64,000 bases of DNA from Tretioscincus oriximinensis (taxonomy: Eukaryota; Chordata; Lepidosauria; Squamata; Gymnophthalmidae). The notes under the pieces are model-generated. The model had not been told where the DNA came from. It made no database searches and was given only the letters and a program-made list of their open reading frames with translations. A program made the position numbers and the translations under genes. The DNA lies in NCBI GenBank assembly GCA_022410635.1, contig JAJVDF010000126.1:829577-893576 (forward strand), given 5' to 3'. Within the stretch, counting starts at the first letter, position 1; each line of letters starts with the position of its first letter. Of this stretch, positions 13,101-22,800 are shown piece by piece.

Positions 13101-14104
13101 AGGCAGTGATTTCTGAACTTTACTGGAACACGTTTTGCCAGCATGGCTTCTCAAAAAACTTGCACTTGTATGCGCATTTACAAAAGCCACCCCAAATGCC
13201 TCTAGTGAAATGAATTGAAATACAAACCCTTCGGCTATAAGGTGGGGTATATGGACGTATAAATAAATAAAAATAATAAATATCCAAAGCACTCCTCAGG
13301 TGTTGTTNTTTTGTAAACTACTTATATTTCAACTGGAGTGAAATTTACACGGGCTGGGTGGATGCAGCAAAAGGCAACAGTGACCCCGAGGGAGGTGGGA
13401 TGTTCTGAAGTGAGGGTCGAAGAGGGCGAACACTTCAGCCACGCTGCCTTCCCACTAAAAGCCGTGAGCTCAAGGGGGCTCCTGTCTCCAGCGCCCTTTT
13501 TTTCCTGAGCAGAGCCGTCGGCGTCTCCTGGCCAACCAGCAGGCCCCGTTCGCCAAAGAGGGGGGCGCGGCAGGGAGCGACTAGACCAGGCCACTCGCGC
13601 CGGAGTCACGCGGCCCTTTTCAGATGGGCGGCGGCGGCCGGCGCTTGTGCTTGCAGGCGAAATGTTACGGCCTTGCTCCTGGGGGCGCAGCGCCCGCCCA
13701 CCCGCCGCCATCTCCAGCCCCCGGCCCGCACGCGGGAGCAGCAGCTGCCACAGCCACGCCGCACGCTAACGGAAGGAAGGAGGTTTCGCGCGCTGCTGGA
13801 GTTAGGCGCGGGCGGGCGGCCGAGTTAAAAGCGCGCGCACGCGCACACGAGGCCGCGTCCGCCAATGCCGCCGCCGCCGCCACCCATCTACCCAGCCCGG
13901 GCCGCGCTGGGTAAGGAGGGAAAGGAGAAGCAGGAGCGCTCCTTGTGGAGCTCCATTGTTACGAATGGCCCCGTCAAGACCCTCCCCAAGTACGTCGTCG
14001 GCGCCCTGATGGGAACAGGCCAGACCCTCAGGGAAGGAAGAGGGAAAAGCAGCCACTTACTTGTCTTTCTCAGTACCGAAGATGGAGGCCAGGTACTCCG
14101 CCAT
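1027..14104 (-). CDS. U2AF1: U2AF1, small subunit (U2AF35) of the U2 snRNP auxiliary factor; whole gene, spliced
   Basis: The joined exons 14104-14061, 10820-10733, 7700-7634 (or alternative 8481-8415), 4904-4855, 4003-3905, 2052-1919, 1793-1701 and 1195-1027 give 744 nt, or 247 residues. The protein starts [15 protein letters not shown] and ends RDRERSGRF. Domain order follows the family: first CCCH zinc finger (about residues 16-40), U2AF-homology/RRM-like domain (about 45-146), second CCCH finger (about 149-175), then an Arg-Ser tail with a glycine run. In vertebrates U2AF35 binds the AG of the 3' splice site and pairs with U2AF2 in the nucleus. Ser34, Trp134 and Gln157 are present at the human numbering. 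All introns are GT-AG. It is seven residues longer than the 240-residue human protein, all in the Gly run. Identification is from recalled family sequence, not a search. Confidence 0.97.
1701..1793 (-). CDS. U2AF1: U2AF1 exon 7
   Basis: 93 nt coding the last base of Gly161, [20 protein letters not shown], then [10 protein letters not shown] and two bases of the next Lys. It completes the second zinc finger. The intron before exon 7 is only 125 nt (1794-1918). Acceptor is ttccccag and donor gtaagtgcc. Confidence 0.96.
1919..2052 (-). CDS. U2AF1: U2AF1 exon 6 (end of homology domain, second zinc finger begins)
   Basis: 134 nt from [11 protein letters not shown] to CCRQYEM plus two bases of Gly161. 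It carries Trp134, used in the U2AF2 interface, and Gln157 (CAA at 1932-1930) in the second CCCH finger. Acceptor is tttttcag and donor gtaattga. Confidence 0.97.
2053..3904. other. U2AF1 intron 5
   Basis: AT-rich intron of 1852 nt between exons 5 and 6. I see no recognised repeat or second gene in it. Confidence 0.7.
3905..4003 (-). CDS. U2AF1: U2AF1 exon 5
   Basis: 99 nt, 33 whole codons, [20 protein letters not shown] through [12 protein letters not shown] of the U2AF-homology domain. Acceptor is ttttag and donor gtaagat. Confidence 0.96.
4855..4904 (-). CDS. U2AF1: U2AF1 exon 4
   Basis: 50 nt completing Cys, then [16 protein letters not shown] of the U2AF-homology domain. Acceptor is atttgcag and donor gtatgttg. 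Joined directly to exon 2 it would read GTG CTG TGA, a stop at 4898-4896. Confidence 0.96.
4905..7633. other. U2AF1 intron between exons 3 and 4
   Basis: 2729-nt intron. Apart from the 80-bp palindrome at 5547-5626 I see only unique-looking AT-rich sequence. Confidence 0.7.
5547..5626. mobile_element. Mini palindromic MITE (Tc1/mariner-like ends)
   Basis: Two 30-bp inverted arms (5547-5576 and 5597-5626) differ at one position and flank a 20-bp loop. The arms begin tatactgctcaaaa and contain aagggaacact. Ends of this type are familiar from vertebrate DNA transposons; the exact superfamily is uncertain. It lies inside a U2AF1 intron. Confidence 0.7.
7634..7700 (-). CDS. U2AF1: U2AF1 exon 3 (isoform a)
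   Basis: 67 nt coding [20 protein letters not shown], then LR and the first base of Cys. It matches the main isoform U2AF35a. It is bounded by atttcag and gtaagttca. If spliced after exon Ab it is read in another frame and meets TAA at 7674-7672. Confidence 0.96.
8415..8481 (-). CDS. U2AF1: U2AF1 alternative exon Ab (isoform b)
   Basis: 67 nt coding [20 protein letters not shown] followed by SH and the first base of a Cys codon. It matches the vertebrate U2AF35b exon. The acceptor is ccccgcag and the donor is gtaagtccc. It lies upstream of exon 3 in transcript order, as in human. It is the same length and phase as exon 3, so either can be used alone. Confidence 0.93.
8482..10732. other. U2AF1 intron 2
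   Basis: 2251 nt between exon 2 and exon Ab. There is a T run near 8557-8569; otherwise AT-rich with no identified repeat. Confidence 0.7.
10733..10820 (-). CDS. U2AF1: U2AF1 coding exon 2 (first zinc finger)
   Basis: 88 nt coding [20 protein letters not shown] then LHNKPTFSQ. The three Cys and one His of the first CCCH finger are present. Ser34, a position often mutated in human myeloid disease, is TCC at 10765-10763. It is bounded by a tttcag acceptor and a gtttgt donor. Confidence 0.97.
10821..14060. other. U2AF1 intron 1
   Basis: 3240-nt first intron. It contains a CR1 3' fragment at 10912-11030, a short (TTTA)n at 12956-12970, and the downstream half of the CpG island from about 13540. 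Confidence 0.75.
10912..11030 (-). mobile_element. CR1 LINE 3' fragment
   Basis: Begins acataagaggagccctgct and continues as the 3' non-coding end of CR1, read on the minus strand. The same sequence recurs at 19490, 27242 and 44522. Confidence 0.8.
14061..14104 (-). CDS. U2AF1: U2AF1 coding exon 1
   Basis: 44 nt from the ATG, coding [14 protein letters not shown] plus two bases of Lys15. It is followed on the minus strand by the donor gtaagtggc. It sits in the CpG island. The start is fixed by exact agreement with the known N-terminus. Confidence 0.97.
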
Positions 14105-14289
14105 CTCCTCCCCAACCTGCTGCCCGCCGGCCGACCGACTGCGGCCCGGACACACCACCACCACCACACACCAAGGCCCTCAGCTAATACGTCACNACCC
14201 TGCGACGGAAACGCCCGCTGCGTGTGCAGCTATCGAAATGATCTCTGTCTAGCGGCCAATTAGTTGAATGGGGAAGCGCCGAGTCAACT

Positions 14290-14300
14290 CTGCGCATGCG
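14290..14300. promoter_or_regulatory. NRF1-type site
   Basis: ctgcgcatgcg, a near-palindromic match to the NRF1 consensus, about 190 bp upstream of the U2AF1 start codon in the CpG island. Motif match only. Confidence 0.5.
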
Positions 14301-14529
14301 TCTTGACCCGGCTGTGCTTGCTAAGGTCCAACACGCGCCGGCCGTCACGCACGTCTAGAGAGGAGCTCGGCGCGAATTCCTTCCTTTGCGCATCCTTGCT
14401 GGCTGGCCTGGTAATGAGCAGGCCTCAGCCTCTCCCTTTCGCAATGGGGCCACACGCCCTTGCGTGAGATCCTGTGGGGATCGTCGAACACCACGGGCCC
14501 GGGGCGGCCAGGTGTAATAGAGGGATCAT

Positions 14530-15320
14530 GGTGAGGGCGACCTCCCTCCGTCCACTCCTGACTCCGGCACACAGTCGCACAAGAAGACAAAAAGAAAAAT
14601 GCAATTTTTATGGCATCGTTCAACAGGATGATAAAAACTAGCCCGCTCTCCCTAGTATAGTTGTGTTAGCCTAGATAATATATATCTCCAATCACAATTT
14701 TTGTGGATTTCATTAAATCCCAAACAATGCTGGACAATAATGTCTATTGACCTTAGCAAGCCTTTCCTTGGCAAGATAATGTAGGCAAAATGCTCAATCG
14801 CTTAGAACCTGTATCCTCACTTCTCTCTTTTTGACTCTTCTGCATGAATACTATGATCACTCGGGTTGTTTTTTATGGGGGATTGCACAGAATTGCAACT
14901 TTAACTAGAGTTCCTACCTAAAAAAAAACCAGGATGGAGATTTGCACCTTCAATGGAAATGAAAATATAAACCCACCCCCTCCAGGTGTAGCAGTTTTGA
15001 AGCAGCACCTGGTGAAAAGCCTTCTCTTCAGTTNCCATTAATGGTGAAAACCTCTATCCCACATTTTATCTGGGATAATTCTAACTTTAACAGGCCTAAC
15101 CTATTGTGATTGTTGCCTGTTACAATTCCAGGTTCCACTTCCTTTGAGCTTCTTTTCCTTTGTTACAGAAGTCTCAATGGGAGCAACTACATGTAAGGTA
15201 CAAGGTAGCTCAGTATCCAATTATCTCATGGCCTGGCTTTTCTGACGGGATAAGACTTTTTCTAGGATGTTGCCAATAAATGAGGCCAGAGGAAGGGCAG
15301 TCAAATGGAATAGAATATAG
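14530..15320. other. Intergenic, no gene seen
   Basis: AT-rich spacer upstream of U2AF1 with no recognised repeat. Confidence 0.5.
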
Positions 15321-15322
15321 AC

Positions 15323-15510
15323 CAGGGGTGGGCAATTAATTTTTCCCAAGGGGCCGCATGAGAAATTGGGGTGGTTTTAGAGGGCCGGATTAATATAGTT
15401 AACTCAGTTCTACCCAATACTGTATATAACTCTGAGCTAAGAGGGGCGGGCCGGTCAGAGACAGTAGGAGGGCCGCATGTGGCCCTCGGGCCGCCCCTTG
15501 CCCAGGTCTG
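15323..15510. mobile_element. hAT-type MITE, 188 bp
   Basis: Starts caggggtgggcaat and ends ttgcccaggtctg, with imperfect terminal inverted repeats and GC-rich subterminal ggccgc blocks. It is flanked by atatagac (15315-15322) and gtatagac (15511-15518), an 8-bp target duplication with one mismatch, as for hAT elements. Confidence 0.85.
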
Positions 15511-16528
15511 GTATAGACCTTCAAGAGAGATAGTTTTGCATTCTACTTGTGAAGCACAAAACTTGCCCTCAAAACTATGGTAACTAAGTGAGGAAATCAT
15601 CCTACGTTGCCGTTAGTACCAAGTATTGAGAATGAGCTTTATTTGGAAAAACAGATTGAAGAAGGTTGAAAAGTAGATAAGTGTCCAAAGTATTTAATGT
15701 CGTGTCCACTTTTATTGCTGGCTTTTTCCGTACAAGGCTTATTCCTTCCAGGATATATCTTGGAATAGGGGCTTATTATCTGTCTTCTTAGGAAAAACTA
15801 TTGCCTCAGTTTCAAAATACGTCATGGAATAAGGCCCGGTTTGGAAGAGGATAATGTACTCTAAAGATAAGTTATTTGTTGAGGTTGCTTTTTATTTGCT
15901 TTTCANTTATTCATTTGTAACTTTTTTAAAAAAATGTATGCTTATTAAAAGAATTGTTAAGAAATGTTACATTGGACAGTTAGCAGCCTCAGGTTCTCTT
16001 AAATTGATTTCAAGGAAATTCTGTGCAGAGGTTTTACATAAAGCAGTGTAAAGTCTAAGATGACTGGGTTCTTTTAGGGCAACATGCCAAATTCAAACAT
16101 AGTTTTTTACACAATAGCAAAGAAATACATTGATTAGTAAGGGACCCAAAGGAGATTTGCAAAGTAGTTGTGTAACTTGTCCCTCCCTCACAAAATACAA
16201 TTAACCCCAATTTGATTTTGCTAAAAATGCAGGGTATTTTCTATTGATCGCCAATAATTGATGGATAATAAAGGTTNCCACATGCCATATGGCTGCTGGA
16301 GGGTGTCTCCTGTTTATGTTACAAAAAACATGTAAACTAACAGAAGGAACAGACACGCCAAAGTATATGGACAACATTTAAGTTATGAAAAATATGAGGT
16401 GCATTTTGCAGAGAAATGGGGAAATNTATGAAAATGTATCCAGCTGTGATTCATAGAAGAGCTAATAGTTAATATTGCACAAATCTTTTGAAAAGTAGTG
16501 TAACAAGTTCCTTATTCACGATTTTTTT

Positions 16529-16913
16529 NNNNNNNNNNNNNNNNNNNNNNNNNNNNNNNNNNNNNNNNNNNNNNNNNNNNNNNNNNNNNNNNNNNNNNNN
16601 NNNNNNNNNNNNNNNNNNNNNNNNNNNNNNNNNNNNNNNNNNNNNNNNNNNNNNNNNNNNNNNNNNNNNNNNNNNNNNNNNNNNNNNNNNNNNNNNNNNN
16701 NNNNNNNNNNNNNNNNNNNNNNNNNNNNNNNNNNNNNNNNNNNNNNNNNNNNNNNNNNNNNNNNNNNNNNNNNNNNNNNNNNNNNNNNNNNNNNNNNNNN
16801 NNNNNNNNNNNNNNNNNNNNNNNNNNNNNNNNNNNNNNNNNNNNNNNNNNNNNNNNNNNNNNNNNNNNNNNNNNNNNNNNNNNNNNNNNNNNNNNNNNNN
16901 NNNNNNNNNNNNN
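16529..16913. other. Assembly gap (385 N)
   Basis: A run of N. The sequence to the right is in the middle of a Sauria-type SINE, so the missing part probably holds the rest of that SINE and a simple repeat. Confidence 0.95.
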
Positions 16914-17030
16914 TGGGGAAGATAGAATGTCAGCCTTCGGGCAAAAATGCCTTTGTAAGCTGCTATGAGTCCCTTTGAAAGTTGAGAAAAAGGGGGTATA
17001 AGAACCCAGTTCTTNTACTACTACTAAAAA
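16914..17030 (+). mobile_element. Sauria-type SINE, 3' part
   Basis: tggggaagatagaatg through gtataagaacccagttctt matches the copy at 56380-56465. The tail is a degraded CTT/CTA triplet run. The 5' part is lost in the gap. Confidence 0.7.
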
Positions 17031-18672
17031 TGATGAAAAGTTTTTAAAATATTTTTAACTTTTCTTATGCTTAAAAAACAAATGGNAAAATAGTTTTGGG
17101 GCAAGGAAGAAATTCTGAACTCTGCCTTTGGAGGNAAAACACATGAATCCATGGTTGTAATCTGAAAATAGTTCTAAAGCTAACNGGGGTTTGCTACCAC
17201 GTTATTAGGTACCAGCATGTCTGAAGCAGCTGATCATTAGGATACGGTTACGTGTAGATTCTGACTCCCATCAAGGAACTTACGCAGAGGCCATAAGCTT
17301 AGATCAAGAGGCAAGATTTAGGAGGCCCACGTGGGTATGGAACCTCCTGAGCACCCTTGTGCGTAGGTTTTTATTGACATACANTCAGAAGGCGTGTACA
17401 AGAAAAGTGATGTCAGAGACTGGGTGTTCCGAAGATGTGGTTTGGGGCGGACCGGAGGTGGTGACACCTGTGTGACGTTTCTCCCTCCTCCCAAGGGAGG
17501 TGTCAGGAAACTCCAAATATGGTCATGGTTTGGGTGAAACAAGATTGATCTCTGTAGCTTTCAGGACCTGTGACCGGTCGTTCACCTCTTGGAGAGGTGA
17601 TAGTCAGAACTTCCTCAGAGCTGNTTAATCCCATCAAGCCAAAGCTCCTGAGTTAATAGATGCACCTAGAGATAATGGGTGCAGGTAAACAAGGCACAGC
17701 AGGGTGAAGCCTCAGGGCAGGAAGAGANATTNGTTCTCTTGCANCACCCTGAGCTGGAAAATTCCCAGAAATTTGGCAGATTTGAGGCCTGTGCTTAAGA
17801 GACCAATGCTTGTGTATTTTTATATCAAAATATATGATGCCAATCAATATATTCCTAACAGAGAACCCCGACATAAAGTGAATCCACATTGCAAAATTCT
17901 GCTCTACGCTAGCACTGCCTTATAAAGTGGGATTGGGAGGATATTTGTTTGGGAATAGTTCTTCATCTAGCTGCTAATACATTTTACAGTACATAATACA
18001 TTTTCATTATTGGATCCTTGTCTTACATTTACATTTCATTTTTTTTTTAGTCCTGAAGAATGATCTTAATCTGTCAATTGGTTTAATCCAGGAAAAAAAA
18101 CTCATTTTTCCTGGTTTAGTCCATAACAAAACCAGGTTAAGTGCAGATTTTCTGTGACAAGAGACTTTGATTGGATAACATTTTCAGAAGTTTAAATGAA
18201 GGATGATATGACGTCTCTTTACAGATTCCTGTACTGTTGTCAAATACTGGTTAATATTTGACAAAGCATTGATTTAGAAATGTGATTTACCAAAATGAAT
18301 TATTCAAACCATTTCCATTGGAATAATGTTTAAACTTTTGTTGGGGGGATATGTGGCATGTTTGTGATGAAGATTCTTCAATAGTGGAATGTCTACTATA
18401 TTTGGAAATAATTTTAACTTTGATGGAGTAAAATTAAGAAATTTCTTAACATTAAGAAATACAATATTGAACAAATTGCAAAGTACCTGTCATAGGCTCT
18501 ACAGGCTAACTAGTGAAAAGTGAAATTTTGTGGGGTTATATAAATGTGACAGGTACTCCCTCTAGTGGCAAAAAGAATACATCTATAAAGTTGGTGTGTA
18601 AAGAAAAGTTTGCCATTTCTTTGCTCTAATTATCATTAAATCTGATTCTTGTGGAATTATCATGGAACAGAG

Positions 18673-19413
18673 TGTGGCGACCCCTACCTGAGGGCCCTAC
18701 TATTCGATGACCCTCACAGTCAGGGGTGCCACAATATCCACCCTGTTGCCCAAGCCAGCACCCACGACTGCCTGGAGCAACAGTACTATTCTCNGGCCTA
18801 CACAAGGCCTCAGAGTTTACCTCACGGTTGGGGCTTTATTCACAGCCCCCACCAGTAGCGTGCTTATATTTTGTTGTTACAGAAATAAAAGAAAGAAAGA
18901 GATGTTTGAAATGAAACAAATAACAAGTTTATTATTTACAAATAAGGAAAAGAGAGAAGATTATAATAATAAGGCTTAGGCTTTTATAAAGTAAGCCTAA
19001 CTCAAGCACACATACCAAGCAAGAGCAACCTTAGTTTCCAGATACTTCAAGAGACAGGCCCTGTGTCACTTCATTTGTTCCAGCCCCAAGTCAAGCCTCA
19101 ACTTTGACTCTTCCAGGCCTCCATACACTTCCACCCCCTCCCTCTGAGGCAGATCAGAAGCGGACCCCTCTGTCCACTTGCTACACCACAAGTCTCTCCG
19201 ACAGAAAGACCTCTAGCCCTGGTCAGCTCCCCTTTTATTTTTTGACCAGCCGGCTACTCGAGGTCCTATTGGCTGGCTCCTCTAGCCATGCCCCCTCCCA
19301 AACAGGGACTGAGGAAGCCACGCCCCTGCCCAGGCCTGCTCTTCCCCCCTCCCTCTGGGATATCTGGTGAGTAAATAAAAGAAACACAAACCTCTAAAAT
19401 GGAGGACGCCACA
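18673..19413 (-). mobile_element. Solo LTR, 741 bp
   Basis: The ends are tgtggcga and gacgccaca, so TG...CA with a short inverted repeat. It is flanked by the exact 5-bp duplication cagag (18668-18672 and 19414-19418). On the minus strand a TTTATAAAAG box lies near 18990-18981 and an AATAAA near 18840-18835, which sets the orientation. No internal retroviral or Gypsy sequence adjoins it. A 5-bp duplication fits Gypsy or some endogenous retroviruses; I cannot say which. Confidence 0.85.
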
Positions 19414-19489
19414 CAGAGATCTTGGTTTTATTCGAGTTTTGATTCAATTTCATTCCACTTTCAAAGAAGAACAGTACAGTGGCAAGTGA

Positions 19490-19862
19490 TAACATAAGAG
19501 GAGCCCTATTGAATTGAGCCATAGTCCACCTAGTTCAGGATTCTGTCTCCCACAGTAGTCCTTCTATTGCATCTAGGCAGTCTCAAGCAAAAGGCAACCC
19601 CCACACCTATTCTTGATTTTCCCTGCCTGTTTTTCCTTCCCAGAGGCAGTATCAAGATATCCATCCTACTAGCTATTGATATACCTNTCTTCCAATCCTA
19701 TNTTAAAGCTATCCAGGAGTTGCTAAGTACTGCCACCTTTTCTGGAAGTAAATTCCATAGAGCAGTGACCCATCCTTGGTGAAAAAATACTTTCCCTTGC
19801 CTGTCAAAACTCTTTTGCCCCTCAGCTTCAAGGAATGCTTTCTAGTTCTAGTGTGTGCTGCA
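19490..19862 (-). mobile_element. CR1 LINE 3' end, truncated
   Basis: Minus-strand CR1 3' UTR plus the decayed C-terminus of ORF2. The block read as ggtgaaaaaatactttccct corresponds to the KYFFT segment. It is about 370 bp and interrupted by small indels. Confidence 0.8.
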
Positions 19863-19869
19863 GTGAAGC

Positions 19870-22800
19870 AATAAAAACCTTTTGCTGCATAAGTTCATCT
19901 TTATTCATTCATCTTTTAATTTTTCCTGGAGAAGAAAACATTTATTCACTTCTTTATGTAACACTGAATTAAAAAAAAGTTCAGTGAGGGAGCTTTGATT
20001 TAGCTTAGGAATTATTTTCCTAATATCTTACCAAAACTGCTAAAGGAATGCTTCATTCCACAGTGTAGCTGATGGTCAGCAATATAATTGGATATTCCAC
20101 AATAAAGTATGGATATTCTGAGTAAGAAAGTCCCCTCAGTGCTTTGTGGAATATCCCACAATAATGGCATAAATATGTGATGTGAGGATGCAGCCAAAGG
20201 ATGAAGAAGAAACAATAGATCAATAAACGTGCCTAAAGTAGCAAGGATCCAATATGGGAAATCAGGGTACACAAGAAAGGAAAATNGGCATTATAATCTA
20301 TGGAATAAACTTCCATCTAATATGAAACAAACAGCAAACCTGCATTTTCAGGAATCAAAATCATTTTTCTTAATCCTGGCATTCCTCATTAGACACCCTT
20401 TTATTTATGTAATTTAAATATTTTACACCCCTATTACATTTTAGCTATGGTTTACATACTTTAACTTTCTATAGGATGTCCTGAGTGCCAGAAAACAGTA
20501 AGATGAGGTATAAATATAAAGTACGTTTCTGAAAGGCATTTTGAAATTAAATGAAACTCGAGAATATCTTATTCAAACAATCCCTATATAAGAACTGTAG
20601 TGTTTTTAACTAATCTGTTCAGGATATGGGCATTTCAGTTCTAAGGATAAGTTTTCAGTAAGTTACCAATAAAATATGTGGTAGAAATTTAAAGGATACG
20701 AAAAAGTGATTCTGTCCCTTCCCCCAGTGCTTCAGATATTAGAAGATGCACCTGGTGAAGCCATTAAAGGTGTAAACTTCCAGATTTTATCTGGTACTTT
20801 TCTATAAAATTAATTTATTGATGGTACTTTGTGTGTGAGCTATTTTTATCTGTAAATTTATTTCTAATCCAGCCGAAGCTGTCATTTAATTTGAGGTCAT
20901 AATCAGTCTCCATTGCTTCCCAGAGATGTACTGCACCATTTGCTCTGACTCAGCATTACTATTTCCAGAGCTTTCTTTGCACCAGAATGTTTTTGTAAAT
21001 TTGATTATGCATTAAATAAAAGGGCGGAGCAGAGTGTGGGTAGAGGACACTCAGAAAACATATTACCCAAGCAATGTGGCCGTTAACTCAGAAGCCAGTG
21101 CAAATCTTGTGCAGACGATGAAATGGAGCTGGAAACGGAAGAGAATGGCGGAGGGAATTGAATTCACTTCATAGTTCTCAGAACTGCTGCTTTCACCCCA
21201 TGGGAATGAAACCTAAGTTTCATTTTAGTAACGTCACTGTTCCATTTAGCCATTAAATAATTCAAAAATATTTCTCTTGAAGTTCAATGGCCACAGAAGG
21301 TGGGAGAGAAACAAGATAGTGGCAATAGAAAAAGAGATTCATGATACGTTGGTTCCACCCCCATTGTAGCATTTAGCCTAGTTTGGAAGGGAAGGAGATT
21401 AAATTTGGATCACGTTCTGTCTTTTTTTTTTACAATTAAATTTTATAGTTCTATAGGATCAGTGGACTAAAGTGTTTTGAGGTGGAAAATCCACCTCTGG
21501 AACAGGGAAAGGCGAGAGCAAATAACCATTTGGAGTTCCTAAAGGTGTGTATGGATTGTGGGCTTGTTGTTTCTTTATACTTGGATGAATCCCTACACCT
21601 GCTTTTCCTGTACTCCCTGCAGAAGTTAGGCAGGGTAAAATTGATCAAAAAATGAAGTTTCCTCCATTTTATGATTACCTGTGTCCTGCCTGCCCCATCC
21701 CTCAAGCACTTGTGCAAACATTTGGCATTGTGCAATATACAGCCAATAGCCATTTGGTCCCTGTAGTACGTTTTCTCAGTTGATAGTTATTGACACTGAC
21801 AGACATTTGAAAAAATCTCAGCATCAATGCATAATTGCTGCATTTCTTTCCCCCTAGTGCCATAGTAGTGAGGCAAAATATGAATGGAGTTAAGGCCTGG
21901 TTCAGCATGGCTTTTCTTTTGATTATATTCTTAGTCACAAGGAGATAAGGCAAAGTCAGAATGTGGGGCTGAATATTGTGTCAGGANTCATGACCTGAGA
22001 AAATCTTGTAGAATTTCTAATACTTTTGTAGAGCTGTAGGCAAATTCATGAGGAAAAGAAGGTGTCCCTCTGTGTGTAGAGAAAGGATAAATCCTTTGGA
22101 GNATGATACTTAGAAATACCACTACAAAGGGCAGTACTCTGGATGCACTCCAAGGGTTTGGAAAACAAGCAAAAAAGTTAGTTCCCATCAAAGTAAATTA
22201 CTGATTCAGTCAACAATATGGACTTAATTGTACACATTTTGTCATNGTGCAACAAATCAGATTTGTGGGACATATGAAACTTGTACTCAAATTAGAAATT
22301 TAAAAATTATTCATCTCAAGAAAGCAGAACAGCACTGTGCAAAGGCTGTGCAGAATTTATCAAAATAATACATAAAGGTGATAGAATAAGTTATGATGAT
22401 GTGATTTCTGATATTGTTCTGAAACTGCTTCTCCTAAAATACAATGTTGACCAAACCTGCAAATAACCTCAAATATCTATTTTAATAATTTTCGCAGAAA
22501 TGATTGTGTCTCAGTAGTTCAGCATTTGTTTTCCATATGGAAGATGAAGACCCCAAGTTCTTAGCATCCCCCCACAACACATCGTTGTTGTACTGAATAC
22601 ATCAAATTGTGGGCAACTCCTGATTTTTCTGAGCACCACTATGCAGTTTTCTTNGCAGAAGTACGAAAGTGGTTTATCTTTGCCTATTTCCAGGAAAAGA
22701 CTGGAGATTGAAAACTTTTAGCCAATAATGGGAATTGGGGTGGTGGTGAAATCCTGCATGGATGAATCAATGAAGTCACCAAGATCTGAATCCAAATATG

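Larger units (their letters stand above)
13540..14520. promoter_or_regulatory. CpG island and U2AF1 promoter
   Basis: Sharp rise in GC and CpG around U2AF1 exon 1, unlike the AT-rich surroundings. It covers the start of intron 1, exon 1 and the upstream region. There is no TATA box near the expected start, as usual for a housekeeping gene. A CCAAT motif lies at 14254-14258 and a TGACGTA half-site reads on the minus strand near 14188-14194. Confidence 0.85.
15520..18660. other. Intergenic with assembly gap
   Basis: Mostly unique-looking sequence. It contains the N gap (16529-16913), a SINE tail just after it, and a slightly GC-richer stretch at 17200-17730 of unknown origin. That stretch includes a perfect 8-bp hairpin tcacctct/agaggtga at 17582-17600. 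Confidence 0.5.

Noticed and set aside
13624..14623. Several overlapping open frames of 60-130 codons on both strands
   Set aside because: They lie in the CpG island, where stop codons are rare. They show Ala/Pro/Arg-rich composition and no domain.
16488..16925. 145-codon frame made of unknown residues
   Set aside because: It is the run of N.
17200..17730. GC-richer block that resembles an LTR in composition
   Set aside because: I could not find TG...CA ends or a target duplication; left unclassified.
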